64,000 bases of DNA from Lachnospiraceae bacterium. GTDB lineage: Bacteria; Bacillota; Clostridia; Lachnospirales; Lachnospiraceae. Of the stretch, positions 18,651-28,049 are shown in pieces. How positions within the stretch are numbered: position 1 is the first letter of the stretch; each line of letters opens with the position of its first letter. Under the pieces are notes generated by a model that saw only the letters and a program-made list of their open reading frames with translations, had not been told where the DNA came from and searched no databases. Location of the stretch: assembly GCA_024399135.1 (NCBI GenBank), contig JAKSHY010000004.1, positions 113,756 through 177,755 of the forward strand, in the 5' to 3' direction. The position numbers and the translations under genes are program-made.

Positions 18651-18708
18651 TTAAATAGTCTCCTTATAGTTTATATTGTTTGTTCACATCTATTACACCA
18701 AAACAAAT

Positions 18709-20211
18709 CTATTTGTTCTGATACATTTTCTTAAGTCCTGCTCTATCCATCTTTCCGTTAGTTGTTAATGGCATTTTATCAAGCTTAATGATTGAATTAG
18801 GAATCATGTATCTTGGAAGTTTACTCTTTAAATCCATGGTTAAATCCTTAATTTCCATATCACCTACATAATACAGCACGATTTTATTTTTAATCTCGTC
18901 GTATATGCAGCCTGCCATATTGATTTCATCCATCATATTAACATTTATTTCAATTTCACCAAGCTCAATTCTGTGTCCCATGTGCTTAATCTGATAATCT
19001 TTTCTTGAAACAAACTGCAATTCCCCGTACTCATTATATTTACCTATATCTCCGGTTCTATAAATTATTTCCGGATAATATGGATTTAATGGATTCTGTA
19101 CGAAACATTCACTTGTTTTTTCAGGATTATTAAAGTATCCAAGAGTTACTGAGGTTCCTCTTATGCAGATTTCACCCTCATTAGCCTCTTTATTATCACC
19201 ATCTAAAAGAATAATCTCCGTATTCTTGAATGGATTTCCAATTGGAATAACCTCATCAAGTTCGAAATCTCTGTTTACTTCATAGTAACAGCACATTCCT
19301 GTACCTTCTGTTGGACCATAGAGGTTAATAAATCTTGCATTAGGAGCAACACTTTTCCAGATATTAAACTGCTTAATAGGAAATACCTCTGATCCAAAGC
19401 AGATTGTATGAAGATATTCTGGAACTACTGTCTTAAATGCACCGAACGCCGAAACCATTGTAAGTGCAGAAACTACCCAGCAAATTGTATTGACCTTGTG
19501 CTCATTTAAATATTTAACAAGATCTATTGGGAACATAAATAATTCTTTTGGAATTAAATATGTAGTAGCACCGAATTTAATAGTCGGATAGAGTTCCTTT
19601 AAGCATGCATCAACATATAAAGGTGTCTGTGAACCAAATATGGTATCTTCTGTAACCTTCATAACATCCGAAAGCTGCTCTATATAATCAATTACTGATC
19701 TGTGACATGCAACAACACCCTTTGGTATACCTGTGGAGCCTGAAGTAAATACAATATAAATTGGATCAGTATCAATAGTTTTTGAGTAAATTTCATTTAA
19801 TGCCTCATCTTCGTGAGGTGTTGCTTTAATGTCATCATAATTAATTATTTTGCCATCGAATTTAAAGCTCTTAGCACTTTCAATACTGTCATCATCGCAT
19901 ATTACGAATTTAGGCTTAACATTCTCTAAAATAAGCTGCATTCTGACTGCCGGCATTTCTGAATCAATAGGAACATAATAATTTCGTCCCATAATAGTTC
20001 CAAAGAATGCTGCAATCGTTTTTGGCTGCTTTTTCATGAAAATAACAACAGCTTCTCTGTATACCCCATTATTATGAAGAAAGCTTGCTACACTTCTTGC
20101 TTCATTATAGACATCCTGAAATGTCATATCCACAGTTCCATCTGAATAAGCAACCTTATTGGGAACCTTTTTTACTATGTCAAATAAATAATCTAATACG
20201 TGATTCTGCAT
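18709..20211 (-). CDS. AMP-binding adenylating ligase (DltA-like)
   Basis: A 500-residue member of the acyl-adenylate-forming superfamily, the size of D-alanine:carrier-protein ligase. Core motifs are FTSGSTGIPKGV (P-loop), NLYGPTEGTGM, YRTGDIGKYN, the hinge and A8 loop KHMGHRIELGEIE, and the terminal catalytic lysine in LTTNGKMDR. It would activate an amino acid as adenylate and load it on the neighbouring carrier protein. The usual substrate of this subgroup is D-Ala, but the racemase encoded 10 bases upstream raises the possibility of another D-amino acid. It shares sequence with NRPS adenylation domains, yet no condensation domain is nearby. Confidence 0.85.
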   Translation of the reverse strand: MQNHVLDYLFDIVKKVPNKVAYSDGTVDMTFQDVYNEARSVASFLHNNGVYREAVVIFMKKQPKTIAAFFGTIMGRNYYVPIDSEMPAVRMQLILENVKPKFVICDDDSIESAKSFKFDGKIINYDDIKATPHEDEALNEIYSKTIDTDPIYIVFTSGSTGIPKGVVACHRSVIDYIEQLSDVMKVTEDTIFGSQTPLYVDACLKELYPTIKFGATTYLIPKELFMFPIDLVKYLNEHKVNTICWVVSALTMVSAFGAFKTVVPEYLHTICFGSEVFPIKQFNIWKSVAPNARFINLYGPTEGTGMCCYYEVNRDFELDEVIPIGNPFKNTEIILLDGDNKEANEGEICIRGTSVTLGYFNNPEKTSECFVQNPLNPYYPEIIYRTGDIGKYNEYGELQFVSRKDYQIKHMGHRIELGEIEINVNMMDEINMAGCIYDEIKNKIVLYYVGDMEIKDLTMDLKSKLPRYMIPNSIIKLDKMPLTTNGKMDRAGLKKMYQNK

Positions 20212-20221
20212 TTTAACTCCG

Positions 20222-20932
20222 TTATAAACGTATATATTTGTCGCTTAATTTTCCTGCTTTTAATAATACACTTCTTGATAATATCTCAAGTACATCAAGT
20301 ACATTGGTTTTAACTCTGTAATCTCTTTTAACTATGGAAAGCTCTGTACATCCAAGCAAAACTACCTGGGATCCCATATTCGTAAGTTCATCTGTAACCG
20401 CGGTAAAAATGTCCATATCAACCTGCTTATTGGCTTTGACCTCATCATATATTATCTTCATAACAAGATCCTGGGACTTGGGAGTTACCACTTCTATATC
20501 ATATTTATCAAGATATTTTTTAAAAACTCCGCTTTCAATGGTGCCATCCGTAGCCATTAGGCCTGCACACTTAATACCTATCTCCTTTAGATATTTCGCA
20601 GTTTCTTCCATAGCGTTAATAATCGGAAGGCCAATACCCTCTTCTAATTCCTCATGAAAACAGTGTGCTGTAATACAAGGAATAGCAAGAGCATCAGCAC
20701 CCATAGTCTTTAGCTTGATTCCTACCTCTGTCATCATTGGTACCGGATTATCTTTACTCTTTCCTATTATGAATTCCGTTCTGTCTGGAATCGAAGGCTT
20801 GGAATAAGTAATAATATCAAGGTGCTCCTGATCTTTTCTTGCTGAACACATATCCGTCAGAAGTCGCATGAAATATGAAGTTGCCATCGGACCTAGTCCG
20901 CCTATTATACCTAATGTATTTATTTTTTCCAT
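20222..20932 (-). CDS. Aspartate/glutamate racemase family protein
   Basis: A 236-residue cofactor-independent racemase of the Asp/Glu/hydantoin family. Motifs include LGIIGGLGPMATSYFMRLL at the start, the first catalytic Cys in IPCITAHCF and the second in LLGCTELSIV. The IGGLGP...AT form is that of aspartate racemases (YgeA/RacD type), so D-Asp or D-Glu is the likely product. The ATG at 20932 directly follows a TTGACA/GATATA promoter with no ribosome binding site, so the mRNA is probably leaderless. It is the first gene of the dlt-like cluster. Confidence 0.88.
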   Translation of the reverse strand: MEKINTLGIIGGLGPMATSYFMRLLTDMCSARKDQEHLDIITYSKPSIPDRTEFIIGKSKDNPVPMMTEVGIKLKTMGADALAIPCITAHCFHEELEEGIGLPIINAMEETAKYLKEIGIKCAGLMATDGTIESGVFKKYLDKYDIEVVTPKSQDLVMKIIYDEVKANKQVDMDIFTAVTDELTNMGSQVVLLGCTELSIVKRDYRVKTNVLDVLEILSRSVLLKAGKLSDKYIRL

Positions 20933-20939
20933 ATAAAGA

Positions 20940-20968
20940 TATATCAATTATGCCCGGACACCTGTCAA
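20940..20968 (-). promoter_or_regulatory. Sigma-A promoter of the racemase/dlt-like cluster
   Basis: A perfect TTGACA (20963-20968) is followed by 17 bases and GATATA (20940-20945). Transcription should begin at 20932-20933, on the ATG of the racemase. A GGGCAC/GTGTCC hairpin overlaps the -35. Confidence 0.65.
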
Positions 20969-20980
20969 AGTGCCCACGAG

Positions 20981-22870
20981 TTAATTTGCTGCATTCTGCA
21001 TCTGATTAAGTGCTTCCTGATACTGAGCAAGAATTTCTGCGTTACGCTGTGCTTCCTGGGCTGCGGCTTCAGCCTCTAGTCTTCTTGCCTCTTCTTCTAA
21101 TCTCTTCTGCTCTTCTAATGCTGCATAGTACTGTGCAAGCGCCGGATCCTCTCCATTTTCCGGATTAGGAACTGGATTAACCTCAGTAGGTGTAGGATTC
21201 AGTGTTTCCATAGGAGGTATATATATGCCTTCTGATGATCCTGTTACCTGAGGATAAATTGAGTGATCATAATTATGTGAATTATAGTGTCTAGCAGAAT
21301 ATGCCATCATAGTGGCATCATCCCATAGGAATATGGTTGGATGATCCTTTCTTGGTGTCGTATCAAAATGAAGCCATCCCGTTCCTATATCAACAAGATT
21401 CCAGTAATGCTGTGTCTTGGCTGGGATTTTCGCAATATCATAGTTAGGTACACCGGCACGAGTTAATAATACCTTTGATGTGCAGGCATATACATAACAA
21501 TCGCCCTTTCCGTCTGCTAATCCTTCATATGCTGCTCTTATATAATTTCCCTTTTCAGAATGAGAAATATATGCAACATGAGATTTAACATAATTGAATA
21601 TAGCTCTGCATTTGTCCTGAGCAGACATTCCTGGCTTAATAATTTTAGCAATTACACTATCTGCCATGGAATTTACTTCTTCAAGAGAATACACTCTGTC
21701 TCTTACAGAAAGAATACATGTCGCTGTGGTTTCATGCCCGGCAGCATCCTTTGCTGTATAAATAACCTCATATTCTCCTGACTGATTAATATTAACCTTG
21801 GAGTTATCTACATTTAATGTAAGTCCTTCCTTACATTCATCAGTAACAGTAACTCCATTCTTGTACTGAACATTATGCCCAACTGCAATAATTATATCTT
21901 TGACCCCGGTAATTACTGGGAAGTCTGTATCTTCCTTAAGTGTTAAGGTTACATCACCTGAAACCTCATTACCACCTGCATCCTTGACTGATACCTTAAG
22001 CTTTTGTTCTCCAACCTTATTAATATCAGGAGCTTCTATGAAGCTATAGTAAAGGTTCGTCAGATCTGAAGCACTGGCTACGAAATCTTCAGGCTTTCTA
22101 TTAACAAGTGTGAAGCTTTCGAGATTTTTGAATTCAACAACCGGAGGAGTAGTATCAACTATTTTTAATGAAACATCATACTCCTTGCCATCTACACTTA
22201 CCTTTAGTGGATGCGTGCCTACATGAGTTGTATCAATCAGTGAAATATCTGTAACGAAGCTTGTAGTGCCCGCACTTTTTGCGAACTCAGAAGCTTCAGG
22301 AATATTGTCTCCTGCTTCTATAATAATCTGTGGATTAACGAAAGAAACTATCAAAGTAGCCTCAACAACTGTTTCATTACCACCAAGATCGGTAAGTTTA
22401 ACATTAATCTTCTTCTCTCCTGGTGTATTAGTGTCAACAGCTTCGTCCACTGATAGAGTAACCTTAGTTGCATCAGTAATATCAGTTACTAAATTATCAA
22501 GAACAAGATTGTCGCCCTGTCCTAAAGTAAGCGTTACTCCATTTCCTGTAGGTGCTATTGTATCTAATACGTTCAATTTAGATGTATAGATATTAACTCC
22601 ATCAACAATCTCTATTTCGTATGTGCCAGGAATTGTTGTATCTATATTTTTGCACTTATCTGAAAAGGTAACTCCGGCAATAGGTTCCTTAAGAAAATCC
22701 TCAGGCTTAATTACTACACCAGCCTCTACCGTACATTCAGAATATACCTTATCATTCGATGGTGTACTAAACACGAACAAAGATACAACTGCTGCCACTA
22801 TAACAATAAAAGCAAAGGCAATCACTGCCTTTCCTATTGGTTTTTTAATAAAATTCTTAATCTTTTCCAT
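20981..22870 (-). CDS. Transglutaminase-like surface protein with Ig-like repeats
   Basis: A 629-residue membrane-anchored protein. Residues about 12-32 form one membrane helix; the rest is outside. Residues about 45-395 are a series of Ig-like/DUF5011-type repeats, marked by recurring patterns such as DTTPPVVEF and VKDAGGNEV. A transglutaminase-like domain follows (about 400-540) with a readable Cys-His-Asp triad: GKGDCYVYAC, HYWNLV and LHFDTTP. A Pro-rich linker and a Glu/Ala/Gln-rich coiled coil end the protein. It may cross-link or cleave wall or surface proteins, but the substrate is unknown. It has a good promoter and GAGGGTG ribosome binding site. Confidence 0.82.
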   Translation of the reverse strand: MEKIKNFIKKPIGKAVIAFAFIVIVAAVVSLFVFSTPSNDKVYSECTVEAGVVIKPEDFLKEPIAGVTFSDKCKNIDTTIPGTYEIEIVDGVNIYTSKLNVLDTIAPTGNGVTLTLGQGDNLVLDNLVTDITDATKVTLSVDEAVDTNTPGEKKINVKLTDLGGNETVVEATLIVSFVNPQIIIEAGDNIPEASEFAKSAGTTSFVTDISLIDTTHVGTHPLKVSVDGKEYDVSLKIVDTTPPVVEFKNLESFTLVNRKPEDFVASASDLTNLYYSFIEAPDINKVGEQKLKVSVKDAGGNEVSGDVTLTLKEDTDFPVITGVKDIIIAVGHNVQYKNGVTVTDECKEGLTLNVDNSKVNINQSGEYEVIYTAKDAAGHETTATCILSVRDRVYSLEEVNSMADSVIAKIIKPGMSAQDKCRAIFNYVKSHVAYISHSEKGNYIRAAYEGLADGKGDCYVYACTSKVLLTRAGVPNYDIAKIPAKTQHYWNLVDIGTGWLHFDTTPRKDHPTIFLWDDATMMAYSARHYNSHNYDHSIYPQVTGSSEGIYIPPMETLNPTPTEVNPVPNPENGEDPALAQYYAALEEQKRLEEEARRLEAEAAAQEAQRNAEILAQYQEALNQMQNAAN

Positions 22871-22895
22871 TTCTTCACCCTCTAAACCACTCTAT

Positions 22896-22924
22896 ATAGT
22901 AGTTTATAAGATTTGCTTTGTAAA
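22896..22924 (-). promoter_or_regulatory. Sigma-A promoter of the transglutaminase-like gene
   Basis: TTTACA (22919-22924), a 17-base spacer and TACTAT (22896-22901), about 25 bases upstream of the start codon. Confidence 0.6.
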
Positions 22925-22931
22925 TAATTTC

Positions 22932-23429
22932 TTATGAATTCTTCCATGCCAGGCGGTGAAGGTCTCCTTCAAGGCACATGCTATCAAAGTTATTCTGTCT
23001 AAGAGCCTCATAGAGAACTATTGCTACAGAATTCGAAAGATTTAACGATCTGATATCATCAAGCATAGGAATTCTTATACTTGTTTCTTCATACTCTACG
23101 AGAATTTCCTCTGGAATTCCTGCTGATTCTTTTCCGAACATTATGAAGTCATCTTTTCCAAACTCAACATCTGAATATACCTTTTTTGCTTTCGTTGTTG
23201 CCATCCAGATTTTCGCATTGGGATTTTTTTCTTTAAAATCTTCAAAATTTACATATCTTCTAATATCCAGTTTGTCCCAATAATCCATTCCTGCACGCTT
23301 AACTGTCTTATCATTAAGAACAAAACCAAGCGGCTCTATTAAATGAAGTGATGTTCCTGTTGCAACGCAGGTACGTCCTATATTTCCAGTATTAGCCGGA
23401 ATCTCCGGCTGATGTAATATAATATTCAT
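22932..23429 (-). CDS. trmL: tRNA (cytidine(34)-2'-O)-methyltransferase
   Basis: TrmL methylates the ribose of the wobble base of tRNA-Leu isoacceptors using S-adenosylmethionine. The 165-residue SPOUT-fold protein shows MNIILHQPEIPANTGNIGRT at the start and the trefoil-knot motifs FGKESAGIPEEI and IPMLDDIRSLNLSNSVAIV. The start at 23429 is used because it follows the histidine kinase stop codon by one base with GAGG upstream, giving translational coupling. It is the last gene of the mutS2-two-component run, an unrelated cargo. Confidence 0.93.
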   Translation of the reverse strand: MNIILHQPEIPANTGNIGRTCVATGTSLHLIEPLGFVLNDKTVKRAGMDYWDKLDIRRYVNFEDFKEKNPNAKIWMATTKAKKVYSDVEFGKDDFIMFGKESAGIPEEILVEYEETSIRIPMLDDIRSLNLSNSVAIVLYEALRQNNFDSMCLEGDLHRLAWKNS

Positions 23430-23430
23430 C

Positions 23431-24861
23431 TTAGATATCCTCGTCTTCTGGATCATCCTCTATTGGCAAAGAAAATATAAACTCTGATCCTATTCCTTCT
23501 GTACTAATTACATTAATATTCTCGCCATGCGCACGAATTATTTCTCTTGCTATCGAAAGACCAAGTCCGGTACCCTTCTTATCCTTTCCTCTGGAAAGAT
23601 CACTCTTATAAAATCTTTCAAACACCTGACTTAACTGTTCTTTAGGTATACCTATTCCACTATCCTTAACCGATACGAATACTTTATTTTTCTTCTCTGA
23701 AGTTTCTATCTTAATAATTGAGTCGGGATGTGAAAACTTAATTGCATTATCGACCAGATTATACATAACCTGCTTGATTTTTTCGCAGTCAGCCTTTACA
23801 GGAAGCTCATCACCTGTAAGTATTAACTCAATCGCAATCGCTTTTTTAATACACGTTCCTTCGAAACTTGCAACTACATTTCTAATTTCCTGATTAATAT
23901 CAAAAACCGAAACATCTAAAAGCATACCCTTGGTATTTAAATTGTTTAATGTTAAAAGTCCGTTTGTAAGCTTACGTAGTCTTTCTGTTTCATTTAATAC
24001 AATATTCAAATACTTCTCATGCATCTCGGGAGGAATCGTTCCGTCAATCATCGCTTCGAGATATCCCTTAATGGAAGTAAGTGGCGATCTGAAATCATGA
24101 GATACATTAGCGATAAATTTCTTCTGATCGTCTTCTGCACTTGCTATTTCCTGAGCCATATAAGAAACTGTAGCACCAAGGTAGCCTATTTCATCATCCG
24201 AATCCATTGACAATTCATAGTGCATATTTCCGGATGCGTATTGCTCTGTAGCTTCGGTGATTTTCCTAATTGGCAAATAAACCATTTCCGTAAAGAAAAT
24301 AAGTATTATCAAAGAAAGAAGGAATAATATGATTAACATTAGATAATCTATTGCAAGTAAACTCTCTTTTTCCTTCTCAATAGAAGAAAGTGGATAATGT
24401 ACCACCACATATCCTTTGACTTTAAAATCAGAGGTTATTGGAGAAAATACGCTTAAATAGTCTTCTTCGAAGTAATTAAAGAACTTTCCTGTAACATAAT
24501 AGGAAGAACCTGTAACAGTTGGATCAAAACCCTCTATTATCACTTCTTCATCTAAATTAAGCGGTATTTTTGAACTTAAAATTAGTCGTCCAGATGGATT
24601 AATTATCCATAAAGTAGCACCTGAAAAACTATCAAGTGCATTAAGCTGCTTCTTAACAGTATCAAGTGCTATTTCGTTATTATATAAGTCTACCGCATAG
24701 GTATTGGCAATAACTGTCGCTTCATCATACATCGCCTCTGATTTTTCATTAATTAAATGATCCTTCGTCATATTGCTTATGAATGTAGCAACTGCAATAA
24801 AGCCAAATATTCCAAATATTAAATATGCAAGTAAAAATTTTAAATATAAAGTTCTACGCAA
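23431..24861 (-). CDS. Sensor histidine kinase
   Basis: A 476-residue membrane kinase that should phosphorylate the response regulator encoded 36 bases upstream. It has a membrane helix at about 7-29, an extracytoplasmic sensor of about 135 residues, a second helix at about 167-190 and a HAMP linker. The dimerisation domain has the phospho-accepting His in NVSHDFRSPLTSIKGYL, and the ATPase has N (YNLVDNAIKFS), G1 (VKDSGIGIPKE) and G2 (GKDKKGTGLGLSIA) boxes. The start codon is TTG, preceded by AAGGA at 6 bases; no nearby ATG fits. The signal is unknown. Confidence 0.92.
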   Translation of the reverse strand: MRRTLYLKFLLAYLIFGIFGFIAVATFISNMTKDHLINEKSEAMYDEATVIANTYAVDLYNNEIALDTVKKQLNALDSFSGATLWIINPSGRLILSSKIPLNLDEEVIIEGFDPTVTGSSYYVTGKFFNYFEEDYLSVFSPITSDFKVKGYVVVHYPLSSIEKEKESLLAIDYLMLIILFLLSLIILIFFTEMVYLPIRKITEATEQYASGNMHYELSMDSDDEIGYLGATVSYMAQEIASAEDDQKKFIANVSHDFRSPLTSIKGYLEAMIDGTIPPEMHEKYLNIVLNETERLRKLTNGLLTLNNLNTKGMLLDVSVFDINQEIRNVVASFEGTCIKKAIAIELILTGDELPVKADCEKIKQVMYNLVDNAIKFSHPDSIIKIETSEKKNKVFVSVKDSGIGIPKEQLSQVFERFYKSDLSRGKDKKGTGLGLSIAREIIRAHGENINVISTEGIGSEFIFSLPIEDDPEDEDI

Positions 24862-24897
24862 AGTGAATCCTTCATTCTAAGAACGAATGCCAAAAGG

Positions 24898-25602
24898 CTA
24901 GTTCTTCGTTTCAAATTTATATCCTACACCCCAAATAGTAGCAATTTTCCAGTTAGGGTGATCCTCTATCTTTTCTCTGATACGCTTAATATGAACATCT
25001 ACTGTTCTGGTATCCCCAATATATTCATATCCCCAGATCTGATCCAAAAGCTGCTCTCTGGTGAATACATGATTTGGTGATGACGCTAAAAAGTATAATA
25101 ATTCAAGCTCCTTTGGAGGCATATCAACAATCTGTCCGTAATACTTAACTGAATAGTTAGTAAGATTAATAACCAAATCAGTATAACTAACTTCCTTAAC
25201 ACTCTCTTCACTCTGCTCATTAGAAGGTGACTTTTTATATCTTCTAAGAACAGCTTTTACTCTGGCAACAAGCTCCTTGGTATCAAAAGGCTTTTCCATA
25301 TAATCATCTGCACCAAGCTCAAGACCAAGCACCTTGTCGAATACTTCTCCTTTAGCAGACAGCATGATAATAGGCGTAGACATAGTGGCTCTTATCTGAC
25401 GGCAAACTCCGTATCCATCTATGCCAGGGAGCATAATATCAAGAAGTATAAGATTAGGATCAAATGACTTAACAAGCTCAAGTGCACTCTCTCCGTCCGG
25501 TGCTATCTTAGTTTCGAAGCACTCCTTCGTAAGATACAAAGATATAAGCTCTGCAATATTTTCATCATCATCTACGATTAAAATTCTTTGTTTAGTAGCC
25601 AT
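24898..25602 (-). CDS. OmpR/PhoB-family response regulator
   Basis: A 234-residue regulator. The receiver domain has the acidic pocket VDDDEN, the phospho-acceptor Asp55 in ILLDIMLPGIDGYGV, and the conserved Lys in DDYMEKPFD. The C-terminal winged helix (about 140-232) ends with DTRTVDVHIKRIREKIE and WGVGYKFE, typical of DNA-binding by the OmpR group. It lies between mutS2 (12 bases) and its kinase (36 bases). It has a GGGAAATTA region and AAAGGG before the ATG. Confidence 0.94.
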   Translation of the reverse strand: MATKQRILIVDDDENIAELISLYLTKECFETKIAPDGESALELVKSFDPNLILLDIMLPGIDGYGVCRQIRATMSTPIIMLSAKGEVFDKVLGLELGADDYMEKPFDTKELVARVKAVLRRYKKSPSNEQSEESVKEVSYTDLVINLTNYSVKYYGQIVDMPPKELELLYFLASSPNHVFTREQLLDQIWGYEYIGDTRTVDVHIKRIREKIEDHPNWKIATIWGVGYKFETKN

Positions 25603-25614
25603 TAATTTCCCTTT

Positions 25615-28026
25615 CTATTTAAACTCAACAATTGTGACACCTGCGTCACCTTCTCCATACTCACCTGTTCTAAAGTTAGCTACGTAGCTCACTTTTCTTA
25701 AATATCTTTGGACAGCCTGCCTTAAGGCTCCTGTTCCCTTTCCATGAACAACTCTTACGGTTGATAAATGGCAAAGATATGCATCATCTAAATATTTATC
25801 AAGTTCTGAGAGCGCCTCATCTACTGTTTTTCCAAGAAGGTTAATTTCTGAAGAAATCGAATATGCCTTGGCATTCTTAACAGAATTACCCCCACCAGAA
25901 GGCGCAGGTGACTTAATTAACGGAGTTTCTGGAGCCTTCTCTATTCTTGAAAGATTCGAAACCTTAGTCTGTGTTCTTAAAGCGCCACACATTACGAACA
26001 GATTACCTTTAGCATCTGGAAGTGAATTAACAACTCCCGTCATACCCATTGTTATGATTTTAACCGGATCTCCAATTTTTAATTCTTCCGGTTTAATCTG
26101 CTTCTTATTAACAACAGGCTCACTTTTTATCGCAAGCTTGTCATTTTTCTTATTTATCTCTCCACGAATCTTCTCTCTTTCCTTTTCAAGATCCTTCATG
26201 GATGCACCCGGACCAGCCTTCTGGAATACTCTTATGGTCTCATCTGCTGTAGCCTTGGCCTCCTCTAAAATTTCCTTAGCCTTGGCATTGGCTTCTTTCA
26301 ATATAGCTTCTCTTCTTGCATCTATCTTTTCATTCTTGGCATGAAGATTATCCTGAAGCTCCTTAATTTTAGCCTTGTAGGAAGCTATATCTTCCTTATC
26401 CTTTTCAATAGTAACACGACTTGACTCTAAATCTGCGATCAGATCTTCAAAGGATGCCTCAGAAGAATCAATCTGCTGTGAAGCTTTGTCAATAATATCC
26501 TTCGAAAGTCCTAATTTCTGGCTAATTGCGAAGGCATTTGATTTTCCTGGTATACCAATTAAAAGTCTGTAAGTTGGAGACAATGTTTCTACATCAAATT
26601 CACAACATGCGTTTTCAACCTTAGGAGTACTTAACGCATATACCTTAAGCTCACTGTAGTGAGTTGTTGCCATAGTCCTTATTCTTCTTTGATGAAGATG
26701 ATCTAAAATAGCAATAGCAAGAGCTGCACCCTCTGTAGGATCAGTTCCAGCTCCCAGCTCATCAAAAAGACATAAACTGTTTCTGTCAGCATATTTTAAT
26801 ATAGTAACTATATTCTTCATATGTGATGAAAATGTGGACAAACTCTGCTCAATGCTCTGTTCATCTCCTATGTCAGCGAACACTTTCGTAAAAATGCTAA
26901 GCTGTGAACGGTCAAGTGCCGGTATATGAAGTCCTGCCTGACCCATAAGTGTCAAAAGACCAACTGTTTTTAAAGAAACAGTTTTTCCACCAGTGTTAGG
27001 ACCTGTAATTATTAATAAATCAAACTCCTCACCAAGAGTTATATCTATTGGAACAACCTTTTTGGGATCAAGTAAAGGATGTCTTCCCTTTCTTATTCTT
27101 ATTCTCTTTTCTTCATTTAACATCGGTCTTGTTGCATTCATATCCAATGCCAAAGAAGCTTTGGCGAATACAAAATCAAGATGAGTCATGATTTTCATAT
27201 TATTTGATATTTCATCTACTGATGAAGCGCACATTGAGGAAAGAATTGATAATATTACTGCTATCTCTTCCTTTTCCTTGACCTGAAGCTCTCGTATTTC
27301 ATTATTAAGATTCACTATCGCCTCAGGCTCTATGAAAAATGTGGAACCTGTAGAAGACTGGTCATGTACCATACCCTTGACTGATGATTTGTACTCAGCC
27401 TTAACCGGAATACAGTATCTTCCATCTCTTTGAGTTATTACAGCATCCTGAAGATAGGTTCTGTATGATCCATTAAGCATAGATGAAAGCTGGGTATGTA
27501 TTCTGTCCTGAGCTATCATCATTGATCGCCTTATACTCTTTAATGTAGGTGAAGCATCATCTGCTATCTCATCTTCTGAAATAATGCATCTTCTTATTTC
27601 ATCCGAAATCTTCTTTAAGGATACCAGCTCATTAAAATACCTGGTTACTGAATTACCAGCATCAACCGTATCTAAGATGACACTAGTGTCATGCTCATCC
27701 TCGTTCTGACCATATCTTTTTATTCGGTCAACATTTTCAAGCAAACCTGCAATATCTAAAAGTTCAACAACAGATAATGTAGAACCAATTCCGAGACTCT
27801 TAAGTGCATAGCCTATATCTTTGTTCCCACCAAATGATGTACTACCCTTAGATAAAAGCATACCAAGTGCATCATAGGTTTCCTGCTGTGCTTCTTCAAT
27901 AGGACCTATCTCTGTCATAGGTTCCAAAGCCTTACATACTTTTCTTCCTGGTTCAGACGTAGCTTTATCTATAAGTCTTTCAATTATTTTATTAAATTCC
28001 AGTGTTTCTAATACTTTTTTGTTCAT
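25615..28026 (-). CDS. mutS2: Endonuclease MutS2
   Basis: An 803-residue MutS paralogue that lacks the mismatch-recognition domain and carries a C-terminal Smr nuclease domain. In Firmicutes it restrains recombination and has been linked to rescue of collided ribosomes. Visible are the core and lever helices, the ATPase Walker A GPNTGGKTVSLKTVGLL, the Walker B CLFDELGAGTDPTEG, a long coiled coil (about 520-620) and the Smr core VRVVHGKGTGALRQAVQRYL. The start has no clear ribosome binding site. It lies 23 bases after the HAD gene and heads the operon with the two-component system. Confidence 0.95.
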   Translation of the reverse strand: MNKKVLETLEFNKIIERLIDKATSEPGRKVCKALEPMTEIGPIEEAQQETYDALGMLLSKGSTSFGGNKDIGYALKSLGIGSTLSVVELLDIAGLLENVDRIKRYGQNEDEHDTSVILDTVDAGNSVTRYFNELVSLKKISDEIRRCIISEDEIADDASPTLKSIRRSMMIAQDRIHTQLSSMLNGSYRTYLQDAVITQRDGRYCIPVKAEYKSSVKGMVHDQSSTGSTFFIEPEAIVNLNNEIRELQVKEKEEIAVILSILSSMCASSVDEISNNMKIMTHLDFVFAKASLALDMNATRPMLNEEKRIRIRKGRHPLLDPKKVVPIDITLGEEFDLLIITGPNTGGKTVSLKTVGLLTLMGQAGLHIPALDRSQLSIFTKVFADIGDEQSIEQSLSTFSSHMKNIVTILKYADRNSLCLFDELGAGTDPTEGAALAIAILDHLHQRRIRTMATTHYSELKVYALSTPKVENACCEFDVETLSPTYRLLIGIPGKSNAFAISQKLGLSKDIIDKASQQIDSSEASFEDLIADLESSRVTIEKDKEDIASYKAKIKELQDNLHAKNEKIDARREAILKEANAKAKEILEEAKATADETIRVFQKAGPGASMKDLEKEREKIRGEINKKNDKLAIKSEPVVNKKQIKPEELKIGDPVKIITMGMTGVVNSLPDAKGNLFVMCGALRTQTKVSNLSRIEKAPETPLIKSPAPSGGGNSVKNAKAYSISSEINLLGKTVDEALSELDKYLDDAYLCHLSTVRVVHGKGTGALRQAVQRYLRKVSYVANFRTGEYGEGDAGVTIVEFK

Positions 28027-28049
28027 AACGTTTTTTATATATCTATAAC

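Noticed and set aside
18709..20211. NRPS adenylation module
   Set aside because: A single stand-alone adenylation domain with DltC, MBOAT and SGNH neighbours and no condensation or thioesterase domain.
28026..28045. Leaderless promoter for mutS2 (TATAAA seven bases before ATG)
   Set aside because: The gene lies 23 bases after the HAD gene in the same direction and no -35 is visible; co-transcription is simpler.
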